Shown here one piece after another: positions 40,064 through 50,038 of a stretch of DNA of 64,000 nucleotides (its first letter is position 1; each line of letters begins with the position of its first letter). Source of the stretch: an uncultured Paraglaciecola sp. (GTDB taxonomy: Bacteria; Pseudomonadota; Gammaproteobacteria; Enterobacterales; Alteromonadaceae); assembly GCA_947498355.1 (NCBI GenBank), contig CANMKA010000013.1, positions 1-64,000 on the forward strand, written 5' to 3'. The position numbers and the translations under genes were made by a program. The notes under the pieces were generated by a model. It ran no database searches. It had not been told where the DNA came from and saw nothing but the letters and a program-made list of their open reading frames with translations.

Positions 40064-41722
40064 TTAAGTGCGCGTGACATCAACTTGTACTTTTAGTTTT
40101 TGTCCGGGTTGCAGGTACTTTTTAAGTTTACCCTGATTCCATTTTTGTAGATCTTTAACGGAGACTTTAAACTTATTAGCAATTCGCGCCAGCGAATCTC
40201 CTTTTCTGACGGTATAGGTCAGATTCCGCATAATCGCGTCTTTTTTGACAGTTTGTTTGCCATCGTTTAGCCAAATAACCAATTCTTTGCCTAGTTGCAG
40301 TGTGTCTGTGGGCGCCATGCCATTCCATTTGGCTAGGTCTCGGTGTTTGACCTTGTAGTGGCGGCTAATATCCCAAAAATTATCACCCGATTTTACGGTG
40401 TGAATGATTTTGTAAGCCCCGCGCTTTTTGGATTGAACTTTGGCTAACCTTTGTTCTTCTGACAGGGAATAGTCTTGCAATGATTTTAACGCGACTGGTA
40501 TCAACAGGTGATCGTTGACCCGAATCGTGTTGCCTGTTAATTCATTGACCTTACGGATCACGTCTGTAGTGGTATGGTATTTTTTGGCGAGTTTGATCAA
40601 GCTGTCGCCAGATTTAACTTTATGTCTTGCCCAGTTTAACCGCCCCTCGTCTCCGGTATTAGCTAAAGCTTGGGTAAAGGTTTCGACTTTGTCTATGGGG
40701 ATCAGCAGTCTGTGGGGGCCATCTGGGTCAGTGGCCCAGCGGTTAAATCCTGGATTGAGAGCGTGTAGAGCTTTCACCGACAAACCTGCCATTTCAGCAG
40801 CCAAGGCCAAATCGATTTGAGAGCCCGTTTTGACTATTTGGGTATAGGGTACGTTTTCTATGGCTGGCCAATTGAAATTATAGTCTTCGCTGTTTGCCAG
40901 TATATCTGCTAAGGCCAGCAACTTGGGTACATAGGCCCGTGTTTCTCTGGGCAGATCTAAACTCCAAAAATCGGTGTTTTTGCCCGCTTTTTTATTCTTT
41001 TTTATGGCCCGCATGACTCGCCCTTCGCCACTATTATAGGCGGCTAAGGCATGATACCAATTACCATCAAACATGTTGTGCAAGTAATTGAGGTAATCGA
41101 TGGCGCCTTGGGTTGAGGCGATAACGTCACGTCTACCGTCGTACCACCAAGTTTGTTTCATGCCAAAACGCTTACCTGTCCCAGGAATAAATTGCCACAT
41201 ACCCGCTGCTCGGCCATGAGAATAGGCAAAGGGATCAAAGGCACTTTCGACTATGGGCAATAAAGCTAATTCTAGAGGCATGTTTTGCTGTTCGAGCTCT
41301 TCGATAATCAGGTACAAAAACGGCTTGGCACGTTTAGCCACCCGGCCCATGTAGTCGGGGTGCTTTAAGTACCAATTGCGTTGAGCAGCAATACGCTTAT
41401 TGTCTGGAAACTCAAAAGCCAGTTGTTGACGGACACGTTGCCATAAGTCTTTAATTTCGGCTTCTTGTACTGCCTCGACTAAGGGCTGTGGTAGCTCAAC
41501 AGGCACTTCTATGGGTTCGACGGGATGCAAAGTAGCAATCGTGCCATCGTTGGCAGAATCACAGTCTAAGTTCTGAATAGCGTGACTTTCTGATTCTTGG
41601 CAAGTTAGAGGGAGCTCTGGGGCTGCATCCTCTGATTCAGTCAGGGCAGGCCCTTGGATGATGGAGCAAGAAGCCAATAAACTGGCGATAATAACTAAGA
41701 GTAAAAAACGACTATGTCCCAT
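40064..41722 (-). CDS. mltD: Membrane-bound lytic murein transglycosylase D
   Basis: 552-residue lipoprotein (lipobox LLASC). The SLT-type catalytic domain carries the glutamate in ALLPIVESAFDPFAYSHGRAAGMWQFIPGTG (in parts) and AYNSGEGRV. Three LysM repeats follow at about 370-415 (KVKSGDSLIKLAKKYHT), 440-485 (TVKSGDNFWDISRHYKV) and 500-547 (TVRKGDSLARIANKFKV). It cleaves peptidoglycan at the outer-membrane face of the periplasm. Followed in the E. coli-like order by gloB and a yafS-like gene. Confidence 0.95.
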   Translation of the reverse strand: MGHSRFLLLVIIASLLASCSIIQGPALTESEDAAPELPLTCQESESHAIQNLDCDSANDGTIATLHPVEPIEVPVELPQPLVEAVQEAEIKDLWQRVRQQLAFEFPDNKRIAAQRNWYLKHPDYMGRVAKRAKPFLYLIIEELEQQNMPLELALLPIVESAFDPFAYSHGRAAGMWQFIPGTGKRFGMKQTWWYDGRRDVIASTQGAIDYLNYLHNMFDGNWYHALAAYNSGEGRVMRAIKKNKKAGKNTDFWSLDLPRETRAYVPKLLALADILANSEDYNFNWPAIENVPYTQIVKTGSQIDLALAAEMAGLSVKALHALNPGFNRWATDPDGPHRLLIPIDKVETFTQALANTGDEGRLNWARHKVKSGDSLIKLAKKYHTTTDVIRKVNELTGNTIRVNDHLLIPVALKSLQDYSLSEEQRLAKVQSKKRGAYKIIHTVKSGDNFWDISRHYKVKHRDLAKWNGMAPTDTLQLGKELVIWLNDGKQTVKKDAIMRNLTYTVRKGDSLARIANKFKVSVKDLQKWNQGKLKKYLQPGQKLKVQVDVTRT

Positions 41723-41789
41723 GGAAACCTTTTAATGTGAGAAAAATAAAACCAACTGGTTCTGATGTTAAGCAAAAGCATTTTACTGA

Positions 41790-42560
41790 CTAATACTGAT
41801 CTTTCCAGTGCCTAAGCTCAGCAAATACTTGTTCGGGTGAGGTTAATGGCTTATTGCAATAGTCTGTTACTGCTTTTATAACACTTGGTTGCTGGCAACG
41901 TAAAAACGGATTGATAGCCAACTCTTGGCCAATAGTTGACGGTAAACTTGGCTCGCCTTGGTTACGTTTTGCATGGACGCGAGTTTGGTATTCATTGAGT
42001 TGCTGATTATTGGTATCTACTGCTAAAGCGAAATTTAGGTTGCTTTGGGTATACTCGTGGGTGCAGTACACGTTTGTTGCTGGGGGCAAAGTAGCGAGTT
42101 TCGACAATGATTGATGCATTTGTGTGGCCGTTCCTTCGAATAGTCGACCACATCCCGCGGAAAATAACGTATCCCCACAGAACACCCCAAGTGAACTCAT
42201 ATAAGCAATGTGATCTAGGGTATGACCGGGTACTTCAAGTACATGCAGAGCCAACTGCGCCCATTCAATTGTTATAACCTGATCGTGTTTAACCCTATGG
42301 GTAATTTGTGTGATTTTAGGGTTGTGTGGGCCAATTACTTGAGCATCAGGAAACGCCACTAACAAGTCATCAATACCGTTTGTATGATCCCAGTGGTGGT
42401 GAGTAATCAATATGTGGGTAAGGGTTAGCTGGTGGCTTTGGCAGTGAGCTAGCACTGGGCTGGCGTCTCCTGGGTCAACTACGCAGCATAGACGGGTGTT
42501 TTGTATGCACCAAATGTAATTGTCGGTATAGGCTTTGATGGGGGTGACGTTTATACTCAA
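41790..42560 (-). CDS. gloB: Hydroxyacylglutathione hydrolase (glyoxalase II)
   Basis: Hydrolyses S-lactoylglutathione in methylglyoxal detoxification. 256 aa; metallo-beta-lactamase fold with metal motif THHHWDHTNG, then LEVPGHTLDHIAY, FCGDTLFSAGCGRLFEG and YCTHEYTQSNLNFA. Length matches family (251-258). Divergent from the methyltransferase gene, same as E. coli gloB/yafS. Confidence 0.96.
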   Translation of the reverse strand: MSINVTPIKAYTDNYIWCIQNTRLCCVVDPGDASPVLAHCQSHQLTLTHILITHHHWDHTNGIDDLLVAFPDAQVIGPHNPKITQITHRVKHDQVITIEWAQLALHVLEVPGHTLDHIAYMSSLGVFCGDTLFSAGCGRLFEGTATQMHQSLSKLATLPPATNVYCTHEYTQSNLNFALAVDTNNQQLNEYQTRVHAKRNQGEPSLPSTIGQELAINPFLRCQQPSVIKAVTDYCNKPLTSPEQVFAELRHWKDQY

Positions 42561-42617
42561 GGTTATTCTCTACTGTAACTGCATGAAATTTAACTGGGTT
42601 TAGATTACCATAAAAAC

Positions 42618-43385
42618 ATGAAATCAGCCTTGCGCAACAAAAGCTTACCTCAGCCTATTTACTGGCAAGATTTACCCTTGGGTGAAGAGTTAAAGCTGCA
42701 CATAGAAAATGCGTTAGCCGAAATCAGTTGTAAGTTTTTTGGCTATCACATGGTGAAACTGGGCAACCTTAGTAGCCAGCTGAATTTGGCTCATTGCCCG
42801 ATTAAACACGATGTTAGAGTGACAAACTCGGCACAAAGTTTTACTAGTTTAGTCGCTGAATCGACGGATTTACCCCTAGCCGAAAACAGTATTGACACCT
42901 TTGTGTTGGCTCAAGAATTAGATTTTGCTAAAGATCCCCACCAAATTTTACGTGAAGTCGATAGGGCGATTGTGGCAAATGGCTATGTAGTAATATCAGG
43001 GTTTAACCCTTTGAGCTTGTGTGGCTTGTTTAAATATCTACCGGTCAACTCTGGCTCTCCTTTACATCAAGGGCGTTTTTTTAGTTGTGTGCGGGTCAAA
43101 GATTGGCTGAATTTACTGGGGTTTGAAGTCATAGAGACCCAACATCTATTGTTTAACGAATTGTTTTTGCAGCGGCCTTTATTCAAAGAGTCAAAGTGGA
43201 CTCAGTGGTGTACCCAGCATTTACCCCTTTTATCGACTATGTATGTGATAGTCGCCAGAAAACGCGAGATCCCCTTAACCTTGATAAAACCCAAATTAAA
43301 AACTAAGCGTAAATTTTCTGCGGTGGGGGCAAGCGTGCGCTCGGTCAACTCGTCTATGGACGACAACCCGTCATCTTCTCGCTAA
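42618..43385 (+). CDS. Class I SAM-dependent methyltransferase, YafS-like
   Basis: 255 residues; methyltransferase type-11-like core with DLPLAENSIDTFVLAQELDFAKDPHQILREVDR and VISGFNPLSLCGLFK. Position divergent from gloB matches yafS in E. coli. Substrate unknown. The C-terminal tail (about 215-255) is basic and low-complexity (LIKPKLKTKRKFSAVG, SSMDDNPSSSR). In E. coli rnhA-dnaQ would follow; here metG follows instead. Confidence 0.82.
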   Translation: MKSALRNKSLPQPIYWQDLPLGEELKLHIENALAEISCKFFGYHMVKLGNLSSQLNLAHCPIKHDVRVTNSAQSFTSLVAESTDLPLAENSIDTFVLAQELDFAKDPHQILREVDRAIVANGYVVISGFNPLSLCGLFKYLPVNSGSPLHQGRFFSCVRVKDWLNLLGFEVIETQHLLFNELFLQRPLFKESKWTQWCTQHLPLLSTMYVIVARKREIPLTLIKPKLKTKRKFSAVGASVRSVNSSMDDNPSSSR

Positions 43386-43557
43386 ATGCAATGAATTGTG
43401 GATAACAACAAGTAATAGTTGAAGCTTGGGAGTGGTATGTGAGCTAACGTTTTATCTAAATTTTGGATTAAACGAGCTAGTTTGGCTCAATTGCCTGTGT
43501 ATCTGTTTTAAACCTAAACGTTTGATACAAACACAACTGAGCCTGTTAGAGAACTGC

Positions 43558-45600
43558 TTATTTAACCTTCATACCTGGTTGTGCACCTTCTTCTGGATTT
43601 AATATCCACAGGTCTTCACCCCCTGGTCCTGCGGCCAACACCATACCTTCTGACATGCCAAAGCGCATTTTACGCGGTGCTAAATTAGCCACCATGACTG
43701 TGAGTTTTCCCTCTAAGTCTTCAGGCTGGTAAGCCGACTTAATCCCCGCAAATACTTGACGGGTCTCGCCACCTAAATCCAATTCTAAGCGTAATAGTTT
43801 ATCGGCTTTTTCGACATGTTCGGCTTTGGCAATTTTGGCGATACGCAGATCGATTTTAGCAAAATCATCGAAAGATATCGTTTCAGCAATGGGATCTTTT
43901 GCCAGTGGACTATTTGGGTCGAGCTGCACTGTAGGTGCAAGGTTTTCTTTAGAGTCTTCTACCATAGCGTTTACTTTATCCATGTCTACCCGCTGCAATA
44001 GGGCTTTAAATTTATTAATAGCGTGATCGGTCAATAAGCTTTGTCCACTTTGCCAAGTAAGAGAGTCATTTAAAAACTGTTCTGATTGGGCGGCAAGGGT
44101 AGGCACTACAGGTTTTAAATAACTAACTAATATACGGAATAAGTTAATGCCCAAAGAGCAAACATCATGTGTAAATTGTTGCTTGGTTTCGTCTTTGATC
44201 GTTACCCAAGGTGCGTTTGCGTCGATGAATTGATTGGCTTTGTCGGCCAGAGCCATAATTTCACGGATTGCGCGATTAAATTGACGCTTTTCGTACGCTT
44301 CGGCAATAACCGATTCAGCTTGTTGAAATTCAGCAACCAACTCGGGCTCAAGGACTGTCGATGAGAGTTTTCCATCGAAGCGCTTAGTGATAAAGCTGGC
44401 GCAGCGGCTAGCAATATTGACGACTTTGCCGACTAAATCTGAATTGACCTTTTGAGCGAAGTCTTCAAAGTTTAAGTCAATGTCTGTGACTGCATCTCCA
44501 GACTTAGACGCAAAGTAGTAGCGTAAGTATTCAGGATTGAGGTGATCTAAGTAAGTTCGACCTTTTATAAAGGTTCCTTTAGATTTAGACATTTTGGCGC
44601 CGTTAACGGTGACAAAACCGTGAACGTTAACGCCTGTAGGTTTTCTAAATCCGGCGCCTTCGAGCATAGCTGGCCAAAATAGGCAGTGGAAGTAGGTAAT
44701 GTCTTTACCAATGAAATGATATAGCTCGGCGTCTGAATCTTTACCCCAGAACTCGTCAAAGTTTAGGTTTTGTTTGTCGCATAAATTTTTAAAACTGGCC
44801 ATGTAGCCTACAGGGGCATCAACCCATACATAGAAAAACTTACCCGGTGCATCTGGGATTTCAAAACCAAAGTAGGGGGCATCTCGGCTAATGTCCCATT
44901 GTTGCAGGCCTTGTTCAAACCACTCTTGTAATTTGTTGGCCATTTCGACTTGGATTGCGCCGCTTTTTAACCAATCTTGAAGCATGCCCTCAAATTGAGG
45001 TAAGTCGAAGAAATAATGTTCTGAATCGCGTAAAACCGGCTCAGCTCCAGAAACGACCGAACGAGGATTTTTTAGTTCGGTTGGGTCGTAGGTTGCACTA
45101 CATACATCACAACTATCGCCGTTTTGATCTTCTGCACCGCAACTCGGGCAGGTACCTTTAACAAATCGGTCGGGCAAAAACATATTTTTTTCAGGGTCAA
45201 ACAACTGACTAATGGTGCGCTGACTTATATACCCTGCTTCTTTTAAACGGTTATACACTAAGTTGCACAGGTCTTTATTTTCGTCTGAGTGAGTAATGTG
45301 ATAGTTGTCGTATTGAACATTAAAATCGAGCAGATCTTGATGATGTTCATCACGCGTTTTAGCCACCATTTCTTCTGGACTAATACCAAGTTCTTGGGCT
45401 TTTAACATCACGGGCGTGCCGTGTGCATCGTCGGCACATACGCTATAGCATTGATGGCCTCGCATTCGCTGAAAACGCGTCCAGATATCTGTTTGAATAT
45501 GCTCTAACAGGTGGCCTAAATGAATAGAACCATTGGCATAGGGTAGGGCGCTAGTTACGAGTATTTTACGGGCTTGCTGAGTATGAGCTTGTTGCGGCAT
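43558..45600 (-). CDS. metG: Methionyl-tRNA synthetase
   Basis: 680-residue class I synthetase. HIGH-type motif in [14 protein letters not shown]; zinc knuckle [22 protein letters not shown] in [12 protein letters not shown]-terminal tRNA-binding (Trbp111-like) domain at about 575-680 ([27 protein letters not shown] in parts, VFAGIKSAY). Length and domain set as E. coli MetG (677). Divergent from mrp, as in E. coli. Confidence 0.98.
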   Translation of the reverse strand: MPQQAHTQQARKILVTSALPYANGSIHLGHLLEHIQTDIWTRFQRMRGHQCYSVCADDAHGTPVMLKAQELGISPEEMVAKTRDEHHQDLLDFNVQYDNYHITHSDENKDLCNLVYNRLKEAGYISQRTISQLFDPEKNMFLPDRFVKGTCPSCGAEDQNGDSCDVCSATYDPTELKNPRSVVSGAEPVLRDSEHYFFDLPQFEGMLQDWLKSGAIQVEMANKLQEWFEQGLQQWDISRDAPYFGFEIPDAPGKFFYVWVDAPVGYMASFKNLCDKQNLNFDEFWGKDSDAELYHFIGKDITYFHCLFWPAMLEGAGFRKPTGVNVHGFVTVNGAKMSKSKGTFIKGRTYLDHLNPEYLRYYFASKSGDAVTDIDLNFEDFAQKVNSDLVGKVVNIASRCASFITKRFDGKLSSTVLEPELVAEFQQAESVIAEAYEKRQFNRAIREIMALADKANQFIDANAPWVTIKDETKQQFTHDVCSLGINLFRILVSYLKPVVPTLAAQSEQFLNDSLTWQSGQSLLTDHAINKFKALLQRVDMDKVNAMVEDSKENLAPTVQLDPNSPLAKDPIAETISFDDFAKIDLRIAKIAKAEHVEKADKLLRLELDLGGETRQVFAGIKSAYQPEDLEGKLTVMVANLAPRKMRFGMSEGMVLAAGPGGEDLWILNPEEGAQPGMKVK

Positions 45601-45780
45601 TATGATGTTTGATTAACTGATAGTGTAAAGGCCGCAAATAGTAGCGAAAATCGCCTCTCATTGCATTACGAAATTTATACCAATAGTGATAAATAAGCGC
45701 GTATTCTGAATACTCCAATGGGTTAAATAAATGGGGGTTCCTAACAAAAGTTTGTATACTGGGTTTCTTTTAATTGGGGC

Positions 45781-46845
45781 GTGCGTACTGTGTTTGGTTT
45801 TGGTTCAAAGGTTTCTCCCGATATTTCATCCTGTGTGGCGGTTATTCGCGAATTTTTCGCTATCCCCAATTCTGTCAGTAATAATACGCTTGAGTCTTGG
45901 CTAGCTGTAACCAAAAACAAGCTTGTTTTAACTTTACCGTTTGTCGCACTGAGCGAGCACGAGGCCTTACACGAACAGCTCCTTGCCGTTATTTCTAAAG
46001 GGTTAACCTTGAGCATAGACACACAGGTGCTTGCTGTGCCTACAAAAACTCAAGGGATTGGCAATATTAAAAATATTATTGCTGTGGCGTCGGGTAAAGG
46101 CGGCGTAGGCAAGTCGACTACCTCGGTTAATTTAGCTTATGCGCTAGATGCTGAGGGCGCGCGAGTCGGGATTTTAGATGCCGATATTTACGGGCCGTCT
46201 ATTCCCATTATGCTGGGCAATAAGAAACATAGCGCCAGCTCTGAAGATAATATTAAGGTTGAGCCTTTTTATGCCAATGGACTCGTGGCGACTTCGATTG
46301 GCTATTTTGTTAAAGCCGATGACGCCACTGTCTGGCGAGGGCCAATGGCAAGTCGCGCTTTACAGCAGTTACTCAAAGATACCGCCTGGCCCGAGCTTGA
46401 TTATTTGATTGTGGATATGCCTCCAGGAACCGGTGACATTCAGCTCACCCTGTCGCAACAAATACCGGTTAGCGGCGCAGTGATTGTAACAACTCCCCAA
46501 GACTTAGCTCTTGCGGATGCCACTAAGGGCATAGCTATGTTCAATAAAGTGGGTACGGCTATTTTGGGCGTGGTTGAAAATATGAGTTATCACCAGTGCC
46601 AAAATTGCGGTCATAAAGAGGCCGTATTTTCCGAACATGGCGCTAAGCAATTGGTTGATAAATTTCGAGTACCATTATTGGCTACTATGCCTCTTGATAT
46701 TCAAATACGCCAACATGCGGACGGCGGTACGCCGCTGCAAGTGAGTGAGCCGGATAATATCTTGAGTCAGAGCTATCGACAATTAGCCCGACAAACGTCA
46801 AAATACTGCTATCTAAATAGCCTTACGTCCAACCAGACTGACTAA
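45781..46845 (+). CDS. mrp: Iron-sulfur cluster carrier protein Mrp/ApbC
   Basis: 354-residue ParA/MinD-family P-loop ATPase that carries and transfers Fe-S clusters. Deviant Walker [43 protein letters not shown], and the C-x-x-C cluster ligands in YHQCQNCGH. The only available start is a GTG (an in-frame stop lies 39 bases upstream). The N-terminal 90 residues form a shortened version of the DUF59-like domain and look divergent. Confidence 0.95.
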   Translation: MRTVFGFGSKVSPDISSCVAVIREFFAIPNSVSNNTLESWLAVTKNKLVLTLPFVALSEHEALHEQLLAVISKGLTLSIDTQVLAVPTKTQGIGNIKNIIAVASGKGGVGKSTTSVNLAYALDAEGARVGILDADIYGPSIPIMLGNKKHSASSEDNIKVEPFYANGLVATSIGYFVKADDATVWRGPMASRALQQLLKDTAWPELDYLIVDMPPGTGDIQLTLSQQIPVSGAVIVTTPQDLALADATKGIAMFNKVGTAILGVVENMSYHQCQNCGHKEAVFSEHGAKQLVDKFRVPLLATMPLDIQIRQHADGGTPLQVSEPDNILSQSYRQLARQTSKYCYLNSLTSNQTD

Positions 46846-46859
46846 TACTGAGCAACTAT

Positions 46860-47453
46860 ATGCGCTTATGCGATAAAGACATTTACCACTATCTTCAAAG
46901 AGGCGAAATTAAAATTTCACCCACTCCCGATTACGCAGAAATTAGCGGGGTGACAGTAGATATGCGTTTGGGCAATAAGTTTAGGGTATTTGAAGATCAC
47001 CAAGCGCCCTACATAGACTTAAGCGGTAAAAAAGCCGATGTTCAGGCAGCATTGAATAACGTCATGAGTGATGAAATTGAGATTGCTGATGACAAAGCGT
47101 TTTTTTTACACCCTGGAGAACTCGCGCTGGCAGTCACCTTAGAATCTGTGACCTTGCCCTCTAATATAGTGGGCTGGCTAGACGGTCGGTCGTCTTTAGC
47201 CCGCCTCGGGTTGATGGTGCACGTTACTGCCCACAGGATTGATCCGGGTTGGTCTGGGAATATTGTTCTAGAATTTTTTAATAGTGGAAAATTACCCCTA
47301 GCCCTTAAACCGGGTATGAAGATAGGGGCCATTAGTTTTGAGGTGTTGTCGGATCATGCTGAAAAACCTTATAACGCTCGGTTAGATGCTAAGTATAAAA
47401 ATCAAGAAGGGGCCATTGCCAGCCGAATTAGTGCTGACGACAAAAGTGAGTAA
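46860..47453 (+). CDS. dcd: dCTP deaminase
   Basis: Deaminates dCTP to dUTP on the way to dTTP. 197 aa (E. coli 193). Motifs: [22 protein letters not shown] segment, [24 protein letters not shown] (in parts) and [20 protein letters not shown]. Starts 14 bases after mrp, so co-transcribed. A bidirectional terminator follows. Confidence 0.97.
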   Translation: MRLCDKDIYHYLQRGEIKISPTPDYAEISGVTVDMRLGNKFRVFEDHQAPYIDLSGKKADVQAALNNVMSDEIEIADDKAFFLHPGELALAVTLESVTLPSNIVGWLDGRSSLARLGLMVHVTAHRIDPGWSGNIVLEFFNSGKLPLALKPGMKIGAISFEVLSDHAEKPYNARLDAKYKNQEGAIASRISADDKSE

Positions 47454-47495
47454 CGTCAAGGTTTGCCGTTTAAGGGGCAATTTTCAACCGAGTTA

Positions 47496-47518
47496 AAAAC
47501 AGGCTGGCAGCCTGTTTT
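47496..47518. terminator. Bidirectional terminator between dcd and the AraC-type gene
   Basis: AAAACAGGCT, three-base loop, AGCCTGTTTT followed by more T on the plus strand. It is directly next to the stop codon of the convergent regulator gene. Confidence 0.9.
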
Positions 47519-47519
47519 T

Positions 47520-48437
47520 TTATGCGGTAAGTTCAGTTTCGCTAACTTTTTTCTGTTGTTTTTTGACGGCTCCTGGGCTTTCTCCCATGACGCGTTTGAA
47601 TGCTTTTGAAAATGAAGATTCATTATCGTAGCCACAGGCAAGAGCGGTATCCAAAATATTTGCATCCCCAGCTAACAGCTTGCTGTATCCAAGGCTAATG
47701 CGCCACTGAGTCACGTAGTCCATAGGTGATAGATGCATCACTTTTTTAAACTCATTACTAAACCCTGCGCGAGACATAAAGCATAAGGCTGCTAATGAGT
47801 CTACTGTCCACTTTGTGTCTGGGGCGGCATGAATAGCTTGAATCACTTTACTCAACTTGGGGTGAAGTAGGGCAGCTAATACGCCATTTTCGGTGGGCAT
47901 ATGTTGCCTAAATATAATGGCTAGTGCAGCTTCGGCAATCTTATTGGTGACTAGGTCCGCACCTTGTGCATTGTGCAAAGATTCTTGAATAAGTGCTTGA
48001 AGCAAGTACATTAGAGGGCTGGATCGCTCTAAATCTTGGTTCGCTTTTAATAGCACAAGCTTGGGTAAATATTGCGTAAGGGTTTTCATCATAGGGTGAT
48101 TATGCTTAAAGTAACCGCAAATAATCCCCACACCATCTAGGCGTTCGCCTTCGCTTAGGGCAACAGACACTTCAGTATTTCTAGTGCGTTCAAATTCTCC
48201 GTCATTCGTTAAACAATGGCCTGCATCGGTAGGGAACAGGACGATATCGCCTTGCTCTAAATGATAAATTGCTTGTTCGTCGTCAACCTTTAGTTGGCAA
48301 TGACCGTGGCTAATAATATGAAAACTCATATAGCTAGCACCTGATGTATCTAAAGCCCAACTGCCGCAGTACTGGCCTTTGTGAAAAATTTCAGACGTAA
48401 CGTGAAAAGTAGTAAATAACTGTTGTAAAACATCCAT
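47520..48437 (-). CDS. AraC-family transcriptional regulator with cupin domain
   Basis: 305 residues. N-terminal cupin-like sensor (about 1-170: SFHIISHGHCQLKVDD, LEQGDIVLFPTDAGH) and C-terminal AraC HTH pair (about 195-295: WTVDSLAALCFMSRAGFSNEFKKVM, LDTALACGYDNESSFSKAFKRVMGESP in parts). It is divergent from the first YHS gene with 129 bases between, so that gene is the natural target. The same upstream region is duplicated before the second YHS copy. Ligand unknown. Confidence 0.9.
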   Translation of the reverse strand: MDVLQQLFTTFHVTSEIFHKGQYCGSWALDTSGASYMSFHIISHGHCQLKVDDEQAIYHLEQGDIVLFPTDAGHCLTNDGEFERTRNTEVSVALSEGERLDGVGIICGYFKHNHPMMKTLTQYLPKLVLLKANQDLERSSPLMYLLQALIQESLHNAQGADLVTNKIAEAALAIIFRQHMPTENGVLAALLHPKLSKVIQAIHAAPDTKWTVDSLAALCFMSRAGFSNEFKKVMHLSPMDYVTQWRISLGYSKLLAGDANILDTALACGYDNESSFSKAFKRVMGESPGAVKKQQKKVSETELTA

Positions 48438-48566
48438 ATACGATTAGACATAAACCCTGTTGTTTGTGACATATCAAGTTTATCAGATGCCCTCTAGAAT
48501 TGTTAACAGTTAATCGCGGCAACGGTCGCAACAACCTTTAATCCCAATTTAAACTAACAAGAGAGA

Positions 48567-49040
48567 ATGATGATGAAAAATGTATTCAACTTAAAAACTT
48601 TAGCCCTAGCCTCTGCCTTAGCGTTTTCTTCACTTGCCAGTGCAGGTGTTGACACAGAAACAGATAGCAATGGTGTTATCTTGGCTGGACACGATGTTGT
48701 TGCATATTTCACGCAAAATAAACCTGTAAAAGGTAATGCTGAATACACAGCTGTGCATAACGACGCCATTTACCGCTTTAGCTCTCAAGCAAACAGAGAT
48801 GCCTTTGCAGCAAACCCTGCTAAGTATGCGCCTGCTTACGGTGGTTACTGTGCATACGGCACAACTTTTGGTAAGAAGTTTGATATCGACGGCAAGGCCT
48901 TCGAAATAGTAGATGGGGTTTTATACGTAAACAAAAACCTCGAAGTGAAAAAAGCCTGGTCAGAAGCTGTGCCTAAGCACATCAACGAAGCAAATGGTCA
49001 GTGGCCAGAAATCGAGTTTGTTGCTCCAGAAAAGCTATAA
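48567..49040 (+). CDS. YHS domain-containing exported protein, copy A
   Basis: 157 residues with signal peptide (LKTLALASALAFSSLASA, cleavage before GVD). A YHS-type domain covers about 35-150: GVILAGHDVVAYFTQNKPVKG, AIYRFSSQANRDAFAANPAKYAPAYGGYCAYG (in parts), KFDIDGKAFEIVDGVLYVN. YHS domains are thought to bind metal or serve as small redox/scaffold modules; no function is assigned for this subtype. Start: the first of three ATG-like codons after AAGAGAGA. Divergent from an AraC-type regulator and followed by its own terminator. Protein identical to copy B. Confidence 0.9.
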   Translation: MMMKNVFNLKTLALASALAFSSLASAGVDTETDSNGVILAGHDVVAYFTQNKPVKGNAEYTAVHNDAIYRFSSQANRDAFAANPAKYAPAYGGYCAYGTTFGKKFDIDGKAFEIVDGVLYVNKNLEVKKAWSEAVPKHINEANGQWPEIEFVAPEKL

Positions 49041-49083
49041 CTAGTTTGCCCTTTAGGCTTAATAATCTAAAGGACAATCTCAA

Positions 49084-49123
49084 CCAAAAAATCCCTCGTT
49101 TATTAACGGGGGATTTTTTTTGG
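49084..49123 (+). terminator. Terminator of YHS copy A
   Basis: Hairpin AAAAAATCCCTCGTT / AACGGGGGATTTTTTT with a four-base loop (one G-U pair). The flanking CAACC and GGTT could extend the stem. Confidence 0.9.
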
Positions 49124-49295
49124 TTAAGTGTTTATTAATCATAATATTACGCTGAAAAGCATGTCTATACGATTGGACATAAAGCCTATTGTTTGTGACA
49201 TACCCAATTAGTTGAATGCCCCCTAGAATAGTTAACAGTTAATCGCGGCAACGGTCGCAACAACCTTTAATCCCAATTTAAACTAACAAGAGAGA

Positions 49296-49769
49296 ATGAT
49301 GATGAAAAATGTATTCAACTTAAAAACTTTAGCCCTAGCCTCTGCCTTAGCGTTTTCTTCACTTGCCAGTGCAGGTGTTGATACAGAAACCGATAGCAAT
49401 GGTGTTATCTTGGCTGGACACGATGTTGTTGCATATTTCACGCAAAATAAACCTGTAAAAGGTAACGCTGAATACACAGCTGTGCATAACGACGCCATTT
49501 ACCGCTTTAGCTCTCAAGCAAACAGAGATGCCTTTGCAGCAAACCCTGCTAAGTATGCGCCTGCTTACGGTGGTTACTGTGCATACGGCACAACCTTTGG
49601 TAAGAAATTTGATATCGACGGCAAGGCCTTCGAAATAGTAGATGGTGTTTTATACGTAAACAAAAACCTCGAAGTGAAAAAAGCCTGGTCAGAAGCTGTG
49701 CCTAAGCACATCAACGAAGCAAATGGTCAGTGGCCAGAAATCGAGTTTGTTGCTCCAGAAAAGCTATAA
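49296..49769 (+). CDS. YHS domain-containing exported protein, copy B
   Basis: 157 residues, every amino acid the same as copy A. The handful of base differences I see (for example GAC/GAT, ACA/ACC, AAT/AAC, ACT/ACC, AAG/AAA, GGG/GGT) are all synonymous. Leader sequence and ribosome site are also the same. This points to either a fairly recent duplication under purifying selection or ongoing gene conversion. Has its own upstream region and terminator, so it can be expressed independently of copy A. Confidence 0.9.
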   Translation: MMMKNVFNLKTLALASALAFSSLASAGVDTETDSNGVILAGHDVVAYFTQNKPVKGNAEYTAVHNDAIYRFSSQANRDAFAANPAKYAPAYGGYCAYGTTFGKKFDIDGKAFEIVDGVLYVNKNLEVKKAWSEAVPKHINEANGQWPEIEFVAPEKL

Positions 49770-49812
49770 CCAAGTCTGCCCTTTAGGCTTAATAGTCTAA
49801 AGGACAATCTCA

Positions 49813-49852
49813 ACCAACAAATCCCTCGTTTATTAACGGGGGATTTTTTTGG
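49813..49852 (+). terminator. Terminator of YHS copy B
   Basis: Same hairpin as at 49084, with AAATCCCTCGTT and AACGGGGGATTT arms and a T-run of seven. Confidence 0.9.
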
Positions 49853-49920
49853 TAATATGGAGAATAAGAAATAAATATGTACAACAAATAATCAAACAAA
49901 CACTCGAGTTAACTTTCTCA

Positions 49921-49948
49921 TTGCAAAGCCTTAAAAATTCAGTAAACT
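49921..49948 (+). promoter_or_regulatory. Probable sigma-70 promoter of tRNA-Pro
   Basis: TTGCAA (-35), 16-base spacer, TAAACT (-10), then a GC-containing discriminator (GCCC) and the tRNA start 13 bases beyond the -10. The arrangement is typical of stable RNA promoters; the assignment is by consensus only. Confidence 0.55.
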
Positions 49949-49961
49949 GCCCATCTTCGGT

Positions 49962-50038
49962 CGGTGTGTAGCGCAGCTTGGTAGCGCACTGTCATGGGGT
50001 GTCAGGGGTCGGAGGTTCAAATCCTCTCACACCGACCA
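49962..50038 (+). tRNA. tRNA-Pro (anticodon GGG)
   Basis: 77-nt cloverleaf with encoded CCA: acceptor CGGTGTG/CACACCG, D arm GCGC...GCGC, anticodon loop ATGGGGT with GGG at 49996-49998, T arm GGAGG-TTCAAAT-CCTCT. Close to E. coli proL, including the T-T mismatch in the anticodon stem. Its last 20 nt are repeated downstream (see the array at 50019). Confidence 0.97.

Larger units (their letters stand above)
48437..49853. repeat. Tandem duplication of a YHS gene with its flanks (period 729 bp)
   Basis: Copy A about 48437-49125 and copy B about 49166-49853, offset by exactly 729 bases, separated by about 40 unrelated bases. The duplicated unit holds promoter region, leader, coding sequence and terminator. 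The first about 65 bases differ at many positions, while the leader from GTTAACAGTTAATCGCGGC through most of the gene is nearly identical. No transposase or inverted ends flank it. Confidence 0.93.

Noticed and set aside
48437..49853. Insertion sequence or composite transposon around the YHS genes
   Set aside because: No transposase, no terminal inverted repeats and no target duplication are visible; it is a plain tandem duplication.
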